A program made the position numbers and the translations under genes. Below the pieces are notes generated by a model. The model had not been told where the DNA came from. It ran no database searches and worked only from the letters and a program-made list of their open reading frames with translations. From Paramacrobiotus metropolitanus (lineage: Eukaryota; Tardigrada; Eutardigrada; Parachela; Macrobiotidae): a stretch of 64,000 nucleotides of DNA. Position 1 is the stretch's first letter. Each line of letters begins with the position of its first letter. Where the stretch lies: positions 1 to 64,000 of the forward strand of contig NW_026570426.1 of the NCBI RefSeq assembly GCF_019649055.1. The letters run 5' to 3'. Shown piece by piece: positions 17,420 through 27,885 of the stretch.

Positions 17420-17860
17420 ACCTTTAGGGCATCGCTGATGTGCTAGTTACGGCCATCAGTCGGCAGCACGAGAATGGTAACGAAGGTACAGTATTAGGGC
17501 GAAGGAGACATAACGTATTGAATTGTCATACCGTTTGTGTATTGTTGTTTGCAGAACTTTGTTGCAGGGGATCAATGTGATCTTTAATATGGGGAGTTAC
17601 GGAGGTCATCCGGCCCTCGAAGCAGGAAGAGTAACGGCGTTAACCGGCCTTCCTCATTACATTTAAACGTCACTTCTAGAGTGTAGTTGCGGCCTACCTA
17701 GTCGGCACACTCTTAAGGAATGTCAGAAGCCGCAAGGGTGAAAAAGAGAAAGAGTTCAAGAAAATAGGGGTAAAAACTTTCAGATGTTGAGGTTACGGCG
17801 ACAACCGGCCTCAGAAGAGAGGAGTTACGGCGTTAACCGGCCCTCGAACCTGGTAAGGAA
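17420..17860 (+). repeat. 3' array of six GTTACGG...CCGGC hairpins with different outer stems
   Basis: Copies at about 17438-17470, 17594-17621, 17625-17656, 17679-17711, 17786-17812 and 17819-17848. Each has an inner CGG/CCG (or CGG/GTCGG) pairing with a short loop, wrapped by an outer stem that differs between copies but stays complementary: GTGCT/AGCAC, GAG/CTC, GGAAG/CTTCC, GAGTGT/ACACTC, TGAGG/CCTCA, GAG/CTC. No ORF overlaps the array. It is placed like a 3' UTR. Confidence 0.75.
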
Positions 17861-18420
17861 AAGAAGAAAGGTGCGCGTCAATTGGCACTAAAAGAAAGGA
17901 AAGGATGTGCGACAGAAGAAAATGGTTGAAAAAGATGGATGACCTTTACAAGGGAGGCAAGCAGAATTGCTTGAAAGCCAAAAATCGGCTAAGTTCCTCC
18001 ATGACCTTTAATATGGAACTTACGAAGGGAAAATGGATGACCTTTTGGGATCGTCACTGCCCAATTGAATCGCACATCAGAAAAAGAAAGGATGACCTTT
18101 GAGAACTTCACTGCTCAAGAGAGTCATCGAGAAAAAAGAGAATGACCTTACCAGGGAGGAAGCATTAAGCTTGTCTTTCAAGACGTCCCTCCATGTCCAA
18201 GAGGAAGAATCTCATTTGACAGAAGTCGTACTTTGATACGCAATTATTCCAAAGATGAAGAAGCAGTATTCAGAAGTCGTACTTGATACGCACCTATTCC
18301 TAAAGCGGATCTCTCATTGTGATGAAAAAGATTGCTCAATAGAGCGGAATGGACCAAAGTGGATTACGGTTGACAGGACCCAGTGACCTTTACGAGTCGG
18401 AGGATCCTAGTCGTTTTGAT
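17861..18420 (+). other. 3' tail of the giant element with reversed AAAGGTCA motifs and a direct repeat
   Basis: Contains at least five TGACCTTT (the reverse of AAAGGTCA) and a near-identical 30-bp direct repeat CAGAAGTCGTACTTTGATAC... at about 18220 and 18270. There is a short ORF (17905-18102) without recognisable features. Composition shifts to host-like AT-rich DNA after about 18,420. No LTR is seen. Confidence 0.5.
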
Positions 18421-18982
18421 AATGAATTCTGTTGATATTTTTTTACTGTTTTTACTTTTGTTTCGAGATCTCTTTATTCACACATGTAATTGGAATTTGT
18501 GATGTTAAAAGGAGATAAAATCTCGATGTTCTTTTATGCGCACAGACGAGCCGTCAAGAATCCCAAGGAATTGGACGTGGATTTTGCTTCGACGGAGCTC
18601 AGCCTCCCTCCCAGAGGCATGTGAGCGCAGGCGTACATGCGTACACCCTCGCTTTGGCAGTCTGTTGTGTTTTGTTGCACGCCCGCCTACGTGCGGCGAA
18701 AGCATGGTGTTCTGCGCGCACCCGCATCATGTGGCGGCTACGTGCGCATTTTTCACGCTTGCTGCAGTCAGCAATGCGGAGTTGTCCACGAGGAAATTCT
18801 ATCGAATTTAGTCTGGTCTATAAAGTTCTAGCAATCACGCCGTTTCTCGCTTTCCATAGCGTAGGCGCTGTATAGCATTGCCAGATCTGTTTGGCAGGCA
18901 GAATTCCGTCAATTCTGTTCCTGCGCGTGAACCTTCATCAGGTCCACGCTCATAGGTGGAAGACACCGAGTTTTGTCCCTTA
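18421..18982. other. Spacer
   Basis: Poly-T-rich then GC-mixed sequence. Short ORFs on both strands (18505-18811) show no recognisable domain. I see no supported feature. Confidence 0.4.
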
Positions 18983-19718
18983 CAGTGAAACCTCTCTTAA
19001 AATACACTTCTTTATTAAATACACTTCTTTATAACATACAACCTGTACGGAACTGGATTAGCTCGCATGCTATAACACAGGGGGGACTCTCTCTATAGCA
19101 TTCACCTCTTTATAAGAGTTACATACACCTTTCGCGGAACCGAATGTAGTTTTACCGGTGCAGAGAACCTCCGCATATCATTCAGATCCGGTTGAATACA
19201 ATTACGCACAGTTAACCGGATGCAATTTAATTTAGTTATACAATCGTCGGCAGTAGCGAGCAACGTTACTGCTTATGCAAAGAGCAGAGTTGGGGAGCCT
19301 CACCCATTGCCGTGCACGTTCTGGAGCGCTATACTTATTCTGAAAGTTCAAGCGGTATTCCGTTTGTTGGTACACTTTAAGACATCTTGGCTCGTGAGAA
19401 TGTTGAAAAGAAGTTATCTAAAGCAGCCAGCAAGACTCAAGTCACTCTTGATCGTTTTTTCGAAAAGTAATGATTGTGACCTTATCAATTGAACGGAACG
19501 GAACGGAATTATGAGCACTGCATTTGTTTTCTACTTGGTACTGTGTACAGGAAGTGTTGCTACCAGCTTTAAGTAATAAAATACTGCTCGGCTGCCGCCT
19601 CCGCCCCCCTAAAATATAACCGGTGCCCCTGGGGGCAGTTTCCCTTTATAAAATACACCCCGATATAAAATACGAAACCCACGGAACCGTGCCTGTATTT
19701 TATAGAGAGGTTTTACTG
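18983..19718 (+). mobile_element. pogo/Tigger-type non-autonomous DNA transposon
   Basis: Flanked by TA on both sides (18981-18982 and 19719-19720). Terminal inverted repeats start CAGTGAAACCTCTCTTAAAA on the left and, reversed, CAGTAAAACCTCTCTATAAA on the right. Inside, 19417-19470 encodes SKAASKTQVTLDRFFEK followed by a stop, the C-terminal tail of a pogo-family transposase including its PCNA-binding-like QxxLDxFF. The rest of the transposase is missing. Confidence 0.8.
19417..19470 (+). pseudogene. Remnant transposase C-terminus with PIP-box-like motif
   Basis: Only the last 17 codons and stop survive (QVTLDRFF near the end). In pogo/Tigger transposases the C-terminus commonly carries such a motif; interaction with PCNA is inferred from family knowledge. 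Confidence 0.65.
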
Positions 19719-19720
19719 TA

Positions 19721-20838
19721 TATACCACATAAACATAAGCATAAACATAAGGCTTTTTCGCACTAGCATAAACAAAAAAACATAAAGCTGCGCTGCATAA
19801 ACATAAAGCCGGAGTGCATGAAGTATGAAACGCATAAACAAAACCGGATACTAAACATAAGTTCGCTTCGATTCAACCGACGACATAAGAAAATCCGAGT
19901 GGAAAAATACGGCACATGTGGTACAGTTGTAGTTTCATAACTATACAGCATATTTTAAAGTAGTTGAATCTGTGTACATTTCCGGGCGAACCAATATAAG
20001 CATGTCTTTTCGATTTCGAACTCTGCCTAATGCCACATACGGCTAACGAACGGTCGTTGTTTCCACATTAATATGGCATTTCATTGCCAAACAGGGTGTT
20101 GTATGGAACAACGTATAAATCGGTGATCTTTGTACATGAACGGGTTAATCCTTTTGGATAACCGTATTTGTATCTGCAGATGTAAAGAATTTCACCTCAA
20201 AGAATTATGAATATATGATTGTTCCGTGTAAAAAATGTAAAAAAAATAGTGACGCTAGTTCAGTGCGCGTAGTCCAGCTCTGTACCGGCGCGTGTGCACA
20301 AAGCGAACGTCCGCGTTTTTCGTGCGTACACCATGGGAACAGCATTAGCATCGGCTAATTTAGATGAAATGTTCTGTACTCGTATAATTAGGCCGATTAT
20401 TTCTGTTGTTGGCTGAGGCTTATATTAGTACACGCTGAAATATACATATTCAACCACTTTAAAGTCCAAAATGAGTTGTTACTGCGATAAATTTACAACT
20501 GCTACAAGGAGTTGTTACTGCGATAAATTTCGGACAGAATAAAAAGAAACAAATTAACAGATTTTCTCTGATTGAGTTTCTCCGAAATTGAAGAGTTCGT
20601 TAAAAAAACTTAGTTACAGTACATTACAATTCCTGAAAAAATCCAAAAATGGATCACAGGAAATGCGAAGGCGAAGCCGACGTAATTTTTCGTAACTATA
20701 ATCATTATGTTATTTCTGTTTCTTATCTTTATGTTTATGCGGGGCATACTTTATGCGTCTCGGCTTTATGTTTATGCAGCACAGCTTTATTTTTATGTTG
20801 ATGCGAGGAAGCCTTATGTTTATGTTTATGTGGTATAT
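19721..20838. mobile_element. TA-flanked element with about 130-bp imperfect inverted ends (ACATAAACATAA repeats)
   Basis: The left end TATACCACATAAACATAA is mirrored by TTATGTTTATGTGGTATA at the right. The inverted similarity continues for roughly 130 bp (19721-19850 versus 20705-20838), built of CATAAACATAA-like units and a GCTGCGCTGCATAAAC segment. The 850-bp centre has no ORF of note. It sits directly against the pogo element. Non-autonomous Tc1/mariner-like MITE or fold-back element. Confidence 0.6.
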
Positions 20839-21950
20839 ACCTAACCCATAATCCCGCCCACAGTACTCCAAACGCATGCAGCACAGTGCGCTGTACGACT
20901 CTGCTAAAATATCCGGTTGTCGTACAAGCGCACTTGCCACATGCGTACGGATATCTGGGTATGGGGTTACGGTATGCGTCTTTTTAGTCCTAAGCTGTAT
21001 AATTATTACGTGCACGTAATGATACTAACGATTCTGGATGTTTTCAATGTTTACAGTTCAATAATTTTAATTAGCGTAAATTTGCGCAGGCTCACTGTCA
21101 TCCTGTACTGGCTGACTAGCCGAATAAAGCGAGTGGAATTAATCAGACCAAGATTTATTAATTACGCAGTGACAAACGTGCGAGGAAGCAGAGGTCAAAT
21201 TCGGCAAGCATGGAGACCCTGACAACTGGCAAGCGATAAAGCCTGGCAGATGCCAGCAGCAAGATGGCGGTAGATACAGCCAGGTGCGGATGCTGTTACA
21301 GTACTTGTAAGTTGTTGCTTATGCCGAACAGCTTGAAAGAGGAGGTCAGGACAAAATCAATCATACCACTCACTGTCATTTAAATTAATATTAGTGTATA
21401 AAGGTACTGGAATTAATGGTGTGGAAACGCATATCCAAAACATTGGTGGGAAAGACAAATGTATTGAACAAGAATAAATGCGAAAACTTAACCTATATTT
21501 TGATGGTGGTCACCTCAACAAAAGGCATTCATTTGCCGTGTACTTCGATATTTCTTTACAACCGGCCATGTGCAGTATGCACTATGCACTAATCACTATG
21601 TACTTTTAACGGAAATGATATTATGGTTTCTTTTATTAAATGATATTCTTGTATTACATTTTCCAATATGAATCGCTTGTAAAGTAAACATTACCCGTAA
21701 AAAATTAACTTTTCAACAACCAACCACTCTGATTTTTTGTATTTTCTATTCCTCTGTCTCTCTCTCTCATTCAGTAGAGCAACTAGATTTAGCAAAAAAG
21801 CTGCTTTCGGAATAAAATCAAAATTTACTTCAATTGTACATGTTATTTCAACAGCGATCAGCAGTTATTCATGCAAGACGCCATAAGGAAGTCGGCGACC
21901 GGTTTTTGAAATGTAAAGTAAGAGTGACCGGTTGTTGAGAAATTGCGATG
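20839..21950. other. AT-rich spacer
   Basis: No supported gene. Short ORFs only (for example 20917-21222), no domains, no clear repeats. Confidence 0.4.
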
Positions 21951-21959
21951 TATCCCTCG

Positions 21960-24480
21960 ATGTAATGGAACCTTGTAGGTTTGTTTATTGTTTGTTTATT
22001 GTACGACAGGCAGGTAACCCATTAAAAGGCTAGGATCGAGATCTAGCCTGGGAATTTAAACCTGGCTAAATAACAGGAATCATAATGAAATTAGAGCAAA
22101 AGCCACAAAACAAGACAAGTACTAAGAAAAGAAGGGCATCAATTAATAGTAACATGCTTCAGTGCATTACGAAAAACAGCAAGCGAACTGCTATTAAGAA
22201 TGTCGCTTCCGGCCTCGGTTAGCTGGCTCATAACGTTGTTCAGCCTCCACGCCAACGTGGACTTCCCCGTCCTTGTCCTTCCCTGTCCTTCGATGAAGGT
22301 CCTGTTTCCGCTTCGAAGGCTGTACGGTTTGGAATCGTGTTTTACGACGATCATTTCGGTGAGGTAACGGGGCACTTGGAACTTCTCCGGGTGCAGAATT
22401 TTGTAAAGCCAAGTTGCTTCCTGGTGTTTCCATGGCTTAAACAGTGGCGTTATCTCGTATTGCTTCATCAGGTCGGTGGTGGACACTTCGGCATAGTTGG
22501 CAATAGCTCGAATGGCTTTTCTTTGCGCGACAGCCAGCGGCTCCAGCGTGGACACAGCTCCACACAGCGGAGCAACGGTCCAGATGAGACTGGACAAATG
22601 CGTGATAAAGTCCAACGCGTTGGGGCACCGGTAGCCCGCTCTTCACACTGTTTATGAGGGCGACTCCATGATAAGCACTTTTTTGAACCTTTTTAATTTG
22701 GTCGGTCCATTTCAAATGCTCGTCAATTATCACCCCCAAGTGCTGACTTTTCCGGTTCAAGCTTATGCTCATTCAAATCAACCGACACGATGCCTTTGTC
22801 CCGACTGTACGCTGAAGTGATCATGAGCAGCTTAGACTTCTTTTCATTGACAACCAAGCGGTTCAGTTCAAACCACTCACAAATTATTGGAAGCACAGCG
22901 GTTATTTTGTCTGCTGCACCTGACTTCGTGTCTGCTATCGCATAGCAGATCGTGTCATCAGCGAAACTTTCTAACCGGACATCAGGACAACGTAAATTAA
23001 TTTTCAACAATTCGTTCAGGTAAATGATAAAAAGTAATGGACCGAGAATGGAACCCTGTGGCACACCTGCGTACACACGTTCCCATAAAGACATCCGTTC
23101 ACCAATTCGCACCCGTTGCATTCTGCCAATGAGATACGAGTGTAACCATTCAAGTGCATCATTGTTGAAACCAAGATCGCGCAGTTTTATTAATAACAAA
23201 TTATGACACACTGAAGGAAAAGCACTTTTTAGATCAAGAAAAACACAAGCCACCGCCTTTTTGTTGTCAACAGCCTTTTTCCATGTTTCCGTCACTTTAA
23301 GAAGCAACGTTTCACACGAATGACCGTTTCGAAACCCAGACTGGCATTCAGATAGAATGTCGTGACTTTTCAAAAATTTAAAAATTTGCGACTGTGCAAC
23401 TTTTTCAAACACTTTCGACAGATTACACAATAAGGATATCGGCCGCACTTGATCTACCGATTTTGGCTGACCGCACTTCGGCAGGGCGATTACTTCAGCT
23501 TTTTTGAAAATGTCCGGAAATATTTTTTTGATAAAACACTGATTGATCAGGTGAGTCATAGGCTCCACCAGCAGTGGATAAATTTCCTGCAAGAGTTTAT
23601 GCGGGATACCGTTAGGCCCGGCGCATTTTTTCCTGCTGAGAATGTTCGTAAACGCTTCCGCAACTGTCACAGCAGTTACCTGTTCAAACGCAAACAACAG
23701 AGACTCGCTGGCAGCTGGTATCGCCGCCGGCGGGTGGGGGCTTCCGTGTTCTCCCATCTGGGCGAAGTGTTTATTCAATTCATTAGGTTCAAAGCCCACA
23801 ACAACATTCGGTTTACTTCGATTCAGCATCCGGTTTAATTCCCGCCAAACTGCAGCACCGTTTTTGGAGTTCTGCTCAAAGTAACGTCTTTTGGCTTCTT
23901 TGATTTTAAGAGTTACTTCGCGCTTTAAATGTTTAAATTGTCGATTATTACTTTCGTAATCGGAAGTATTTTTCGACAGTTTTTTACGTTTGTACGCGAG
24001 ATCTTTTTCTTTTAGAAGCCTTTTGATGTCACCTGTTACCCAAGGAGCAGTTTTCTGAGGAACGCGTTTAGAACGTAATGGAAAACACGAATCAACAATT
24101 TCGAACAAACCGCAAACAAAGTTCGTTACTTCCGAATCTACGTCTGTAGTCGACGTAATTGACGTATTTCTTGGTAAATTCAAAAACCTTGCCCTTAAAC
24201 TGATCGATATGCGCCGCTTTCCAGTCTCGAAAATTCGCAGTGCGATGCTGCGGTTTCTTACATGGATAAGCTGCAACAGTTTTACATACACGGTGGTCAG
24301 AAATATCAGTGTCTGCTGGAAGACACGGCAAATATAAGCTGGCTGGTCTGCATAGAATGTGGTCAATCTTCGACTGGGATACGTTCAGGATATTATCGGG
24401 TTTCTTAAAGTACTGCGCTACTCGAGTGTACCCGATTACATTATCTGCGAGCGAAAAATCTTCAATAGGTGTTTCTAGTT
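21960..24480 (-). mobile_element. 5'-truncated CR1/L2-like LINE
   Basis: On the minus strand: end of an apurinic-type endonuclease (DTDISDHRV at about 24310), then RT, a C-terminal region, and a 3' end of AATAAACAAAC-type short repeats at about 21975-22000. The element stops abruptly near 24,480 inside the endonuclease, as expected from incomplete target-primed reverse transcription. A related 3' end lies at 44765-44850. Confidence 0.8.
22139..24366 (-). pseudogene. LINE ORF2 endonuclease/reverse transcriptase, frameshifted
   Basis: Main frame 22723-24366 (about 500 meaningful residues) with RT motifs: VRPISLLCNLSKVFEK, QSGFRNGHSCETLLL, VFLDLKSAFPSV, YAGVPQGSILGPLLF and the catalytic FADD (SFADDTICYAI). 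The endonuclease end is in another frame (24092-24331). The C-terminal part continues in two further frames (22437-22772: HLGVIIDEHLKW; 22139-22615 to the stop). At least three frame breaks make it inactive. The motif set fits the CR1/L2/Jockey branch rather than L1. Confidence 0.85.
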
Positions 24481-24530
24481 ATTAAAAGTTCCATGCCTTG
24501 TTTGTCTAAAGTGGGATTTTAACGGCCAAG

Positions 24531-24655
24531 GTCAAAAAGAGGAAGGAATAAATAATTGAAGGAATGTTTTTGTTCAAAAAGAGGAAGGAATAAATAAAGG
24601 AAGGAATTATTTTTGGTCAAAACGAGGAAGGAATAATTGAAGGAAGGAATGTTTT
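24531..24655 (+). repeat. Three tandem copies of a 42-bp AAGAGGAAGGAAT unit
   Basis: Units begin GTCAAAAAGAGGAAGGAAT, GTTCAAAAAGAGGAAGGAAT and GGTCAAAACGAGGAAGGAAT. A similar array in opposite orientation is at 26865-26925. Confidence 0.7.
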
Positions 24656-25436
24656 TTTGTGAAAAACATGAAAAAATGTCGATGGTCAAAAAAGGAAGGA
24701 AATCTTTGTGTGGCGAAAAACTCAAACGTGGTTCATAGGAAGCAGAAATGGCATTACGGTTTTTGAAAATATATTTTTGGGATAGCGAAGAACACTGAAT
24801 GCAGGATTGCACCCATTGCAGGCTGTATTTTTCAGAAATACATACTCTGTAAATTCTGTCTCTAATTTCTAAATGCTGCCGGGACTGGGACTACTGCACG
24901 GTTTTCGAAAGCATGTATTCGCGTATAAGCGCATTTGAGCGCCGCGTTTTACAGTGTAAAAAGCGGTATTAACTATAAAGCAGCGTTGTATATCCAGGCT
25001 CCGTACATTACAATAGTAATTAACAATGATGTTAACAATGTCACTAACTAGTAAAGTAATAATTATAGTATTGTACTCCTATGGTAATTAGTAATTCTAG
25101 CGTCATATATTGAGTGTTATTAAATGTTTATGATGCGTTCCACTCAAGCTGGTTAAGATAACTTCTATAATTATGATTGCTCATTAACAAGATGGTCGCA
25201 GCGTTTCGTAGCAGTTGCATGTGTTTATGTATCTGACCAAGTTTCTACGACGTACTACCATGCTTCACACGATAGGTGTAAGAGAATTACTAGTTAGTTA
25301 GTTAACTAATTAATTAGTATCAAGATTTTGGCTAATTAACTGATGAACGGTATACCTAATAAATTAAACTAATCTGTTAGCTTACTAAATAAATACTCGT
25401 ATTGAAATTGGACCAGTAAAGTTTTACGTTAAAAAC

Positions 25437-26145
25437 TAGGGTGGCACTATAGCCACCCCAGACCCGCACCCTTTTTTAATTATTAAATTTCTTTTTTAGA
25501 CACATTGTTTTTTATAGGCACCCCTCAAGTACTGTAAGTGAATTTTTGCACAAAGTACTTATACGACGATACAAGCTGGTAAAAGTACTCGACACGTTAG
25601 ATGCCTCTAAAATCTCTATGCCTTGGAAATCCATACAACGTCAAATGGCCACAGATATATTATACTCATGAGGCGATCTCCGTTACCGACGTCGCAAACA
25701 TTCGAAACAAAGCGGAAACTATCGAACGTAGAGGGAGAACCGAAGAAATGTTAAATCCAGTTTTATCTTAAACTAAATTAGCGGAAAAGATCCTAACATT
25801 TTCGTTGATATGATTGCTTCCGACGCGGGAAAGGTCACGAACATCACGTTAATTGTAGCAAAAAGTCGTAAGAATCACGACCGAGTAAGTCGTTGGTATA
25901 CGGTCAACGTCATCTGAAGCAGAAAGCATATGTAAAATTCATGAATTGGTGTACTCTGTAGAATCAAAATGAAAATACCACGCGTTGTCCTAAATAAATT
26001 AAAAATTTCAAAAATAAAAAAACGGGTGCCTATAAAAAACAGGGTTAGGGTGTCTCTGTTTAATTAACAGCAGAAAAGGGTGGCTTTAAAAAGCAGGGTG
26101 AGAAAGGGGTGGCTATAAAAAAACGGGGGAAAGGGGGTGGCTACA
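25437..26145. repeat. GGGTGGC.ATA inverted repeat segments
   Basis: GGGTGGCTATAAAAAA-type units (GGTGCCTATAAAAAACAGGG, GGGTGGCTTTAAAAAGCAGG) occur three times at 26025-26140 and, inverted, at 25437-25535. A related block is at 60905-61035. Probably ends of another non-autonomous transposon family. Confidence 0.4.
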
Positions 26146-27409
26146 GTGATTTCCTAAAAACTAAGTTGAAAATGTACCGATCCTGCACTTTAAAGTTTAA
26201 CGATTAAACGGTAAAGAGCAGTAATCTTTGGCGCTTTCTTTCCAGATAGCCCGCTTGAAGCAAATATGTGATGCACAATGGTGTGCAACTATTTAGTATT
26301 TCACGACGTTCAAAGTTCAGTTTTTTTCTGCATACTTCCCATATACATTCGGATACAGGCGCCACATCTGTACATGTTTTAACAATGAGCCGAGCTATTG
26401 CACGTAAATGCGGAATGGCAGCATCAACTTAAAGGAGGATATCGTTTTTTGAATGTGGGGCTGCCCGGTCAGACGTCAAAGGCAGCCGCCTCCAATGTTA
26501 TTCTTTGACCAAAAGGCTGATACAGGCTCTGCATGATTCGGCACATCAAAGCGCATTACCGCACTGTACTCCGTATTTATGTTGCCTAAATATTGTTTTT
26601 CCTGTTATTTTTTCTCACGATATTCTTAGCACATTAGGGTAAGTACGCTGGTAATTACTTTTGCTCGAAAAATATGTTTAGCTGTATCGCTTACCGCATT
26701 ACGTACTTCATTTACTATGTTTTAAAACGTACAGACCATCAAGTCTAATTCCAAATCTTTTGACAAATTTTCTTAGCGCATCGCCGCATTTTCCTCTTGT
26801 TCTGGACAATCGGAATCTCCGGCCTTTGTGACCGCAAAAATTTCCTTTTTTTTTACCACCGAAATTTCCTTCCTCTTTTTGACCAAAAAACATTCCTTCA
26901 TTTATTTATTTTTCCCTCTTTTTGACCTTGGCCATTTTAACCGCGAAGCGACCCTGTTTTCACTGCTCTGATAGCGGTCGCTGGTGAAAGCGTTATGACA
27001 GTGGTGTGCTCTTGTGCCCATGATCGATCCCATGTGTTGATTTATCACTAAACGACTGCTAACGAAGCAAAGTTAATGTACAGCAAAATTACTGTACCTA
27101 ATTCACGTGTTATGGTTGTATTATCAATTTATCACTATCAGTACCAAATTCATCATACTCAAATTTTGTCAGTGTCATGGAGTATAATGATTTTATCGCC
27201 AACCAACTGGAAAGCGAAGGAATTGCCACGAAATTTGTAAGTGTTTTTGCTCCTCCTCGTGGAGACAGTTTGCGCGGATCGGAATATTAAGGAAGACACC
27301 GAAAAAATCCTCCGACCAGAAATTTGACCGACCAATGTTTTCGTACGATAATGGGTCCATAACCGTCCATTAAATGTACTACTGATTCTATTTTGTTAAA
27401 GTTAGTAAT

Positions 27410-27575
27410 CTCTCTAAGATGCTAGTGAGTTGTGACTTATCGTTACCGAAATTCGATGAACTGTCTCGGAATTGCGACAGCTGGTCTTGAACGTTTTGTC
27501 TACAACCTCGTGCAGGTTACTCCTGATTGTTGTCAATGTTAAACCCATTAAACAAACAAACAAACAAACAATGGT
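27410..27575 (+). repeat. LINE 3'-end-like fragment with (CAAA)n tail
   Basis: A short segment ending GTTAAACCCATTAAACAAAC followed by five CAAA units. This resembles the short-repeat tail of CR1/L2-type LINEs. The flanking stretch 26943-27885 has no supported gene. Confidence 0.4.
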
Positions 27576-27885
27576 ATGGCAACGAGAGATACAACAATCG
27601 TTGCGACCACGCCCATAATAAAAGGGAAGTAAAAACCCATTACGAACCGCGACGCAATGCCTTGCAAAGGGCTCCGTGACAAAACCATTCCGCATTAAAA
27701 TACAGACAAACAAACAGAATTTTTATGAGAAATAAAATCAGCCATAAAATTAGGGACGAATTCACCATAGACCCATAGTAAAACTAGATTAACCAAAATT
27801 TGCTAAAATAAATAGCGAGAGCCAGAAAAATGCTCAGCATCCGATTGATAAGAAGCGGCAAGACGCAAGCTCACACCGATGTGAG

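Larger units (their letters stand above)
1..18420 (+). mobile_element. Giant Ty3/gypsy-like retroelement with about 9 kb of extra ORFs after integrase
   Basis: Seen: an aspartic protease motif (DTGA, 1.98 kb), Ty3-type reverse transcriptase (YIDD), RNase H, and HHCC-D-D-E integrase in the canonical Ty3/gypsy order, then further long + strand ORFs up to 17.4 kb. All share an A/G-rich lysine/glutamate-heavy coding style, the AAAGGTCA motif and common hairpin repeats, which is why I treat 1-18,420 as one unit. The style stops near 18,420, where AT-rich host-like DNA starts. No LTR pair, primer-binding site or target duplication was recognised, and the left end may lie outside the window. Several frameshifts break pol, so this copy is probably not autonomous. 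Inference: a giant Ty3-like element, comparable in scale to the oversized LTR elements known from flatworms. Alternative: two or more nested or adjacent elements. Confidence 0.7.
24516..26942. mobile_element. 2.4-kb element with long inverted ends (GGCCAAGGTCAAAAAGAGG)
   Basis: The left end TTTTAACGGCCAAGGTCAAA and the right end, read in reverse, TTAAAATGGCCAAGGTCAAA match and continue through AGAGGAAGGAATAAATAA and GAAGGAATGTTTTT for about 100 bp. No transposase ORF is visible between. The centre holds AT-rich DNA and a second inverted pair (25437 versus 26145). Class unknown, non-autonomous DNA element likely. Confidence 0.6.

Noticed and set aside
1-18420. Reading the element as a virus with an envelope gene
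   Set aside because: No signal peptide, transmembrane segment or glycoprotein-like ORF follows integrase.
22337-23838. + strand ORFs across the LINE
   Set aside because: Antisense of the reverse transcriptase frame with its FADD motif.
27177-27238. Possible first exon MEYNDFIANQL... ending in a GTAAGTG donor
   Set aside because: The start and donor look good but no downstream exon of matching phase could be identified, so it is not claimed as a gene.
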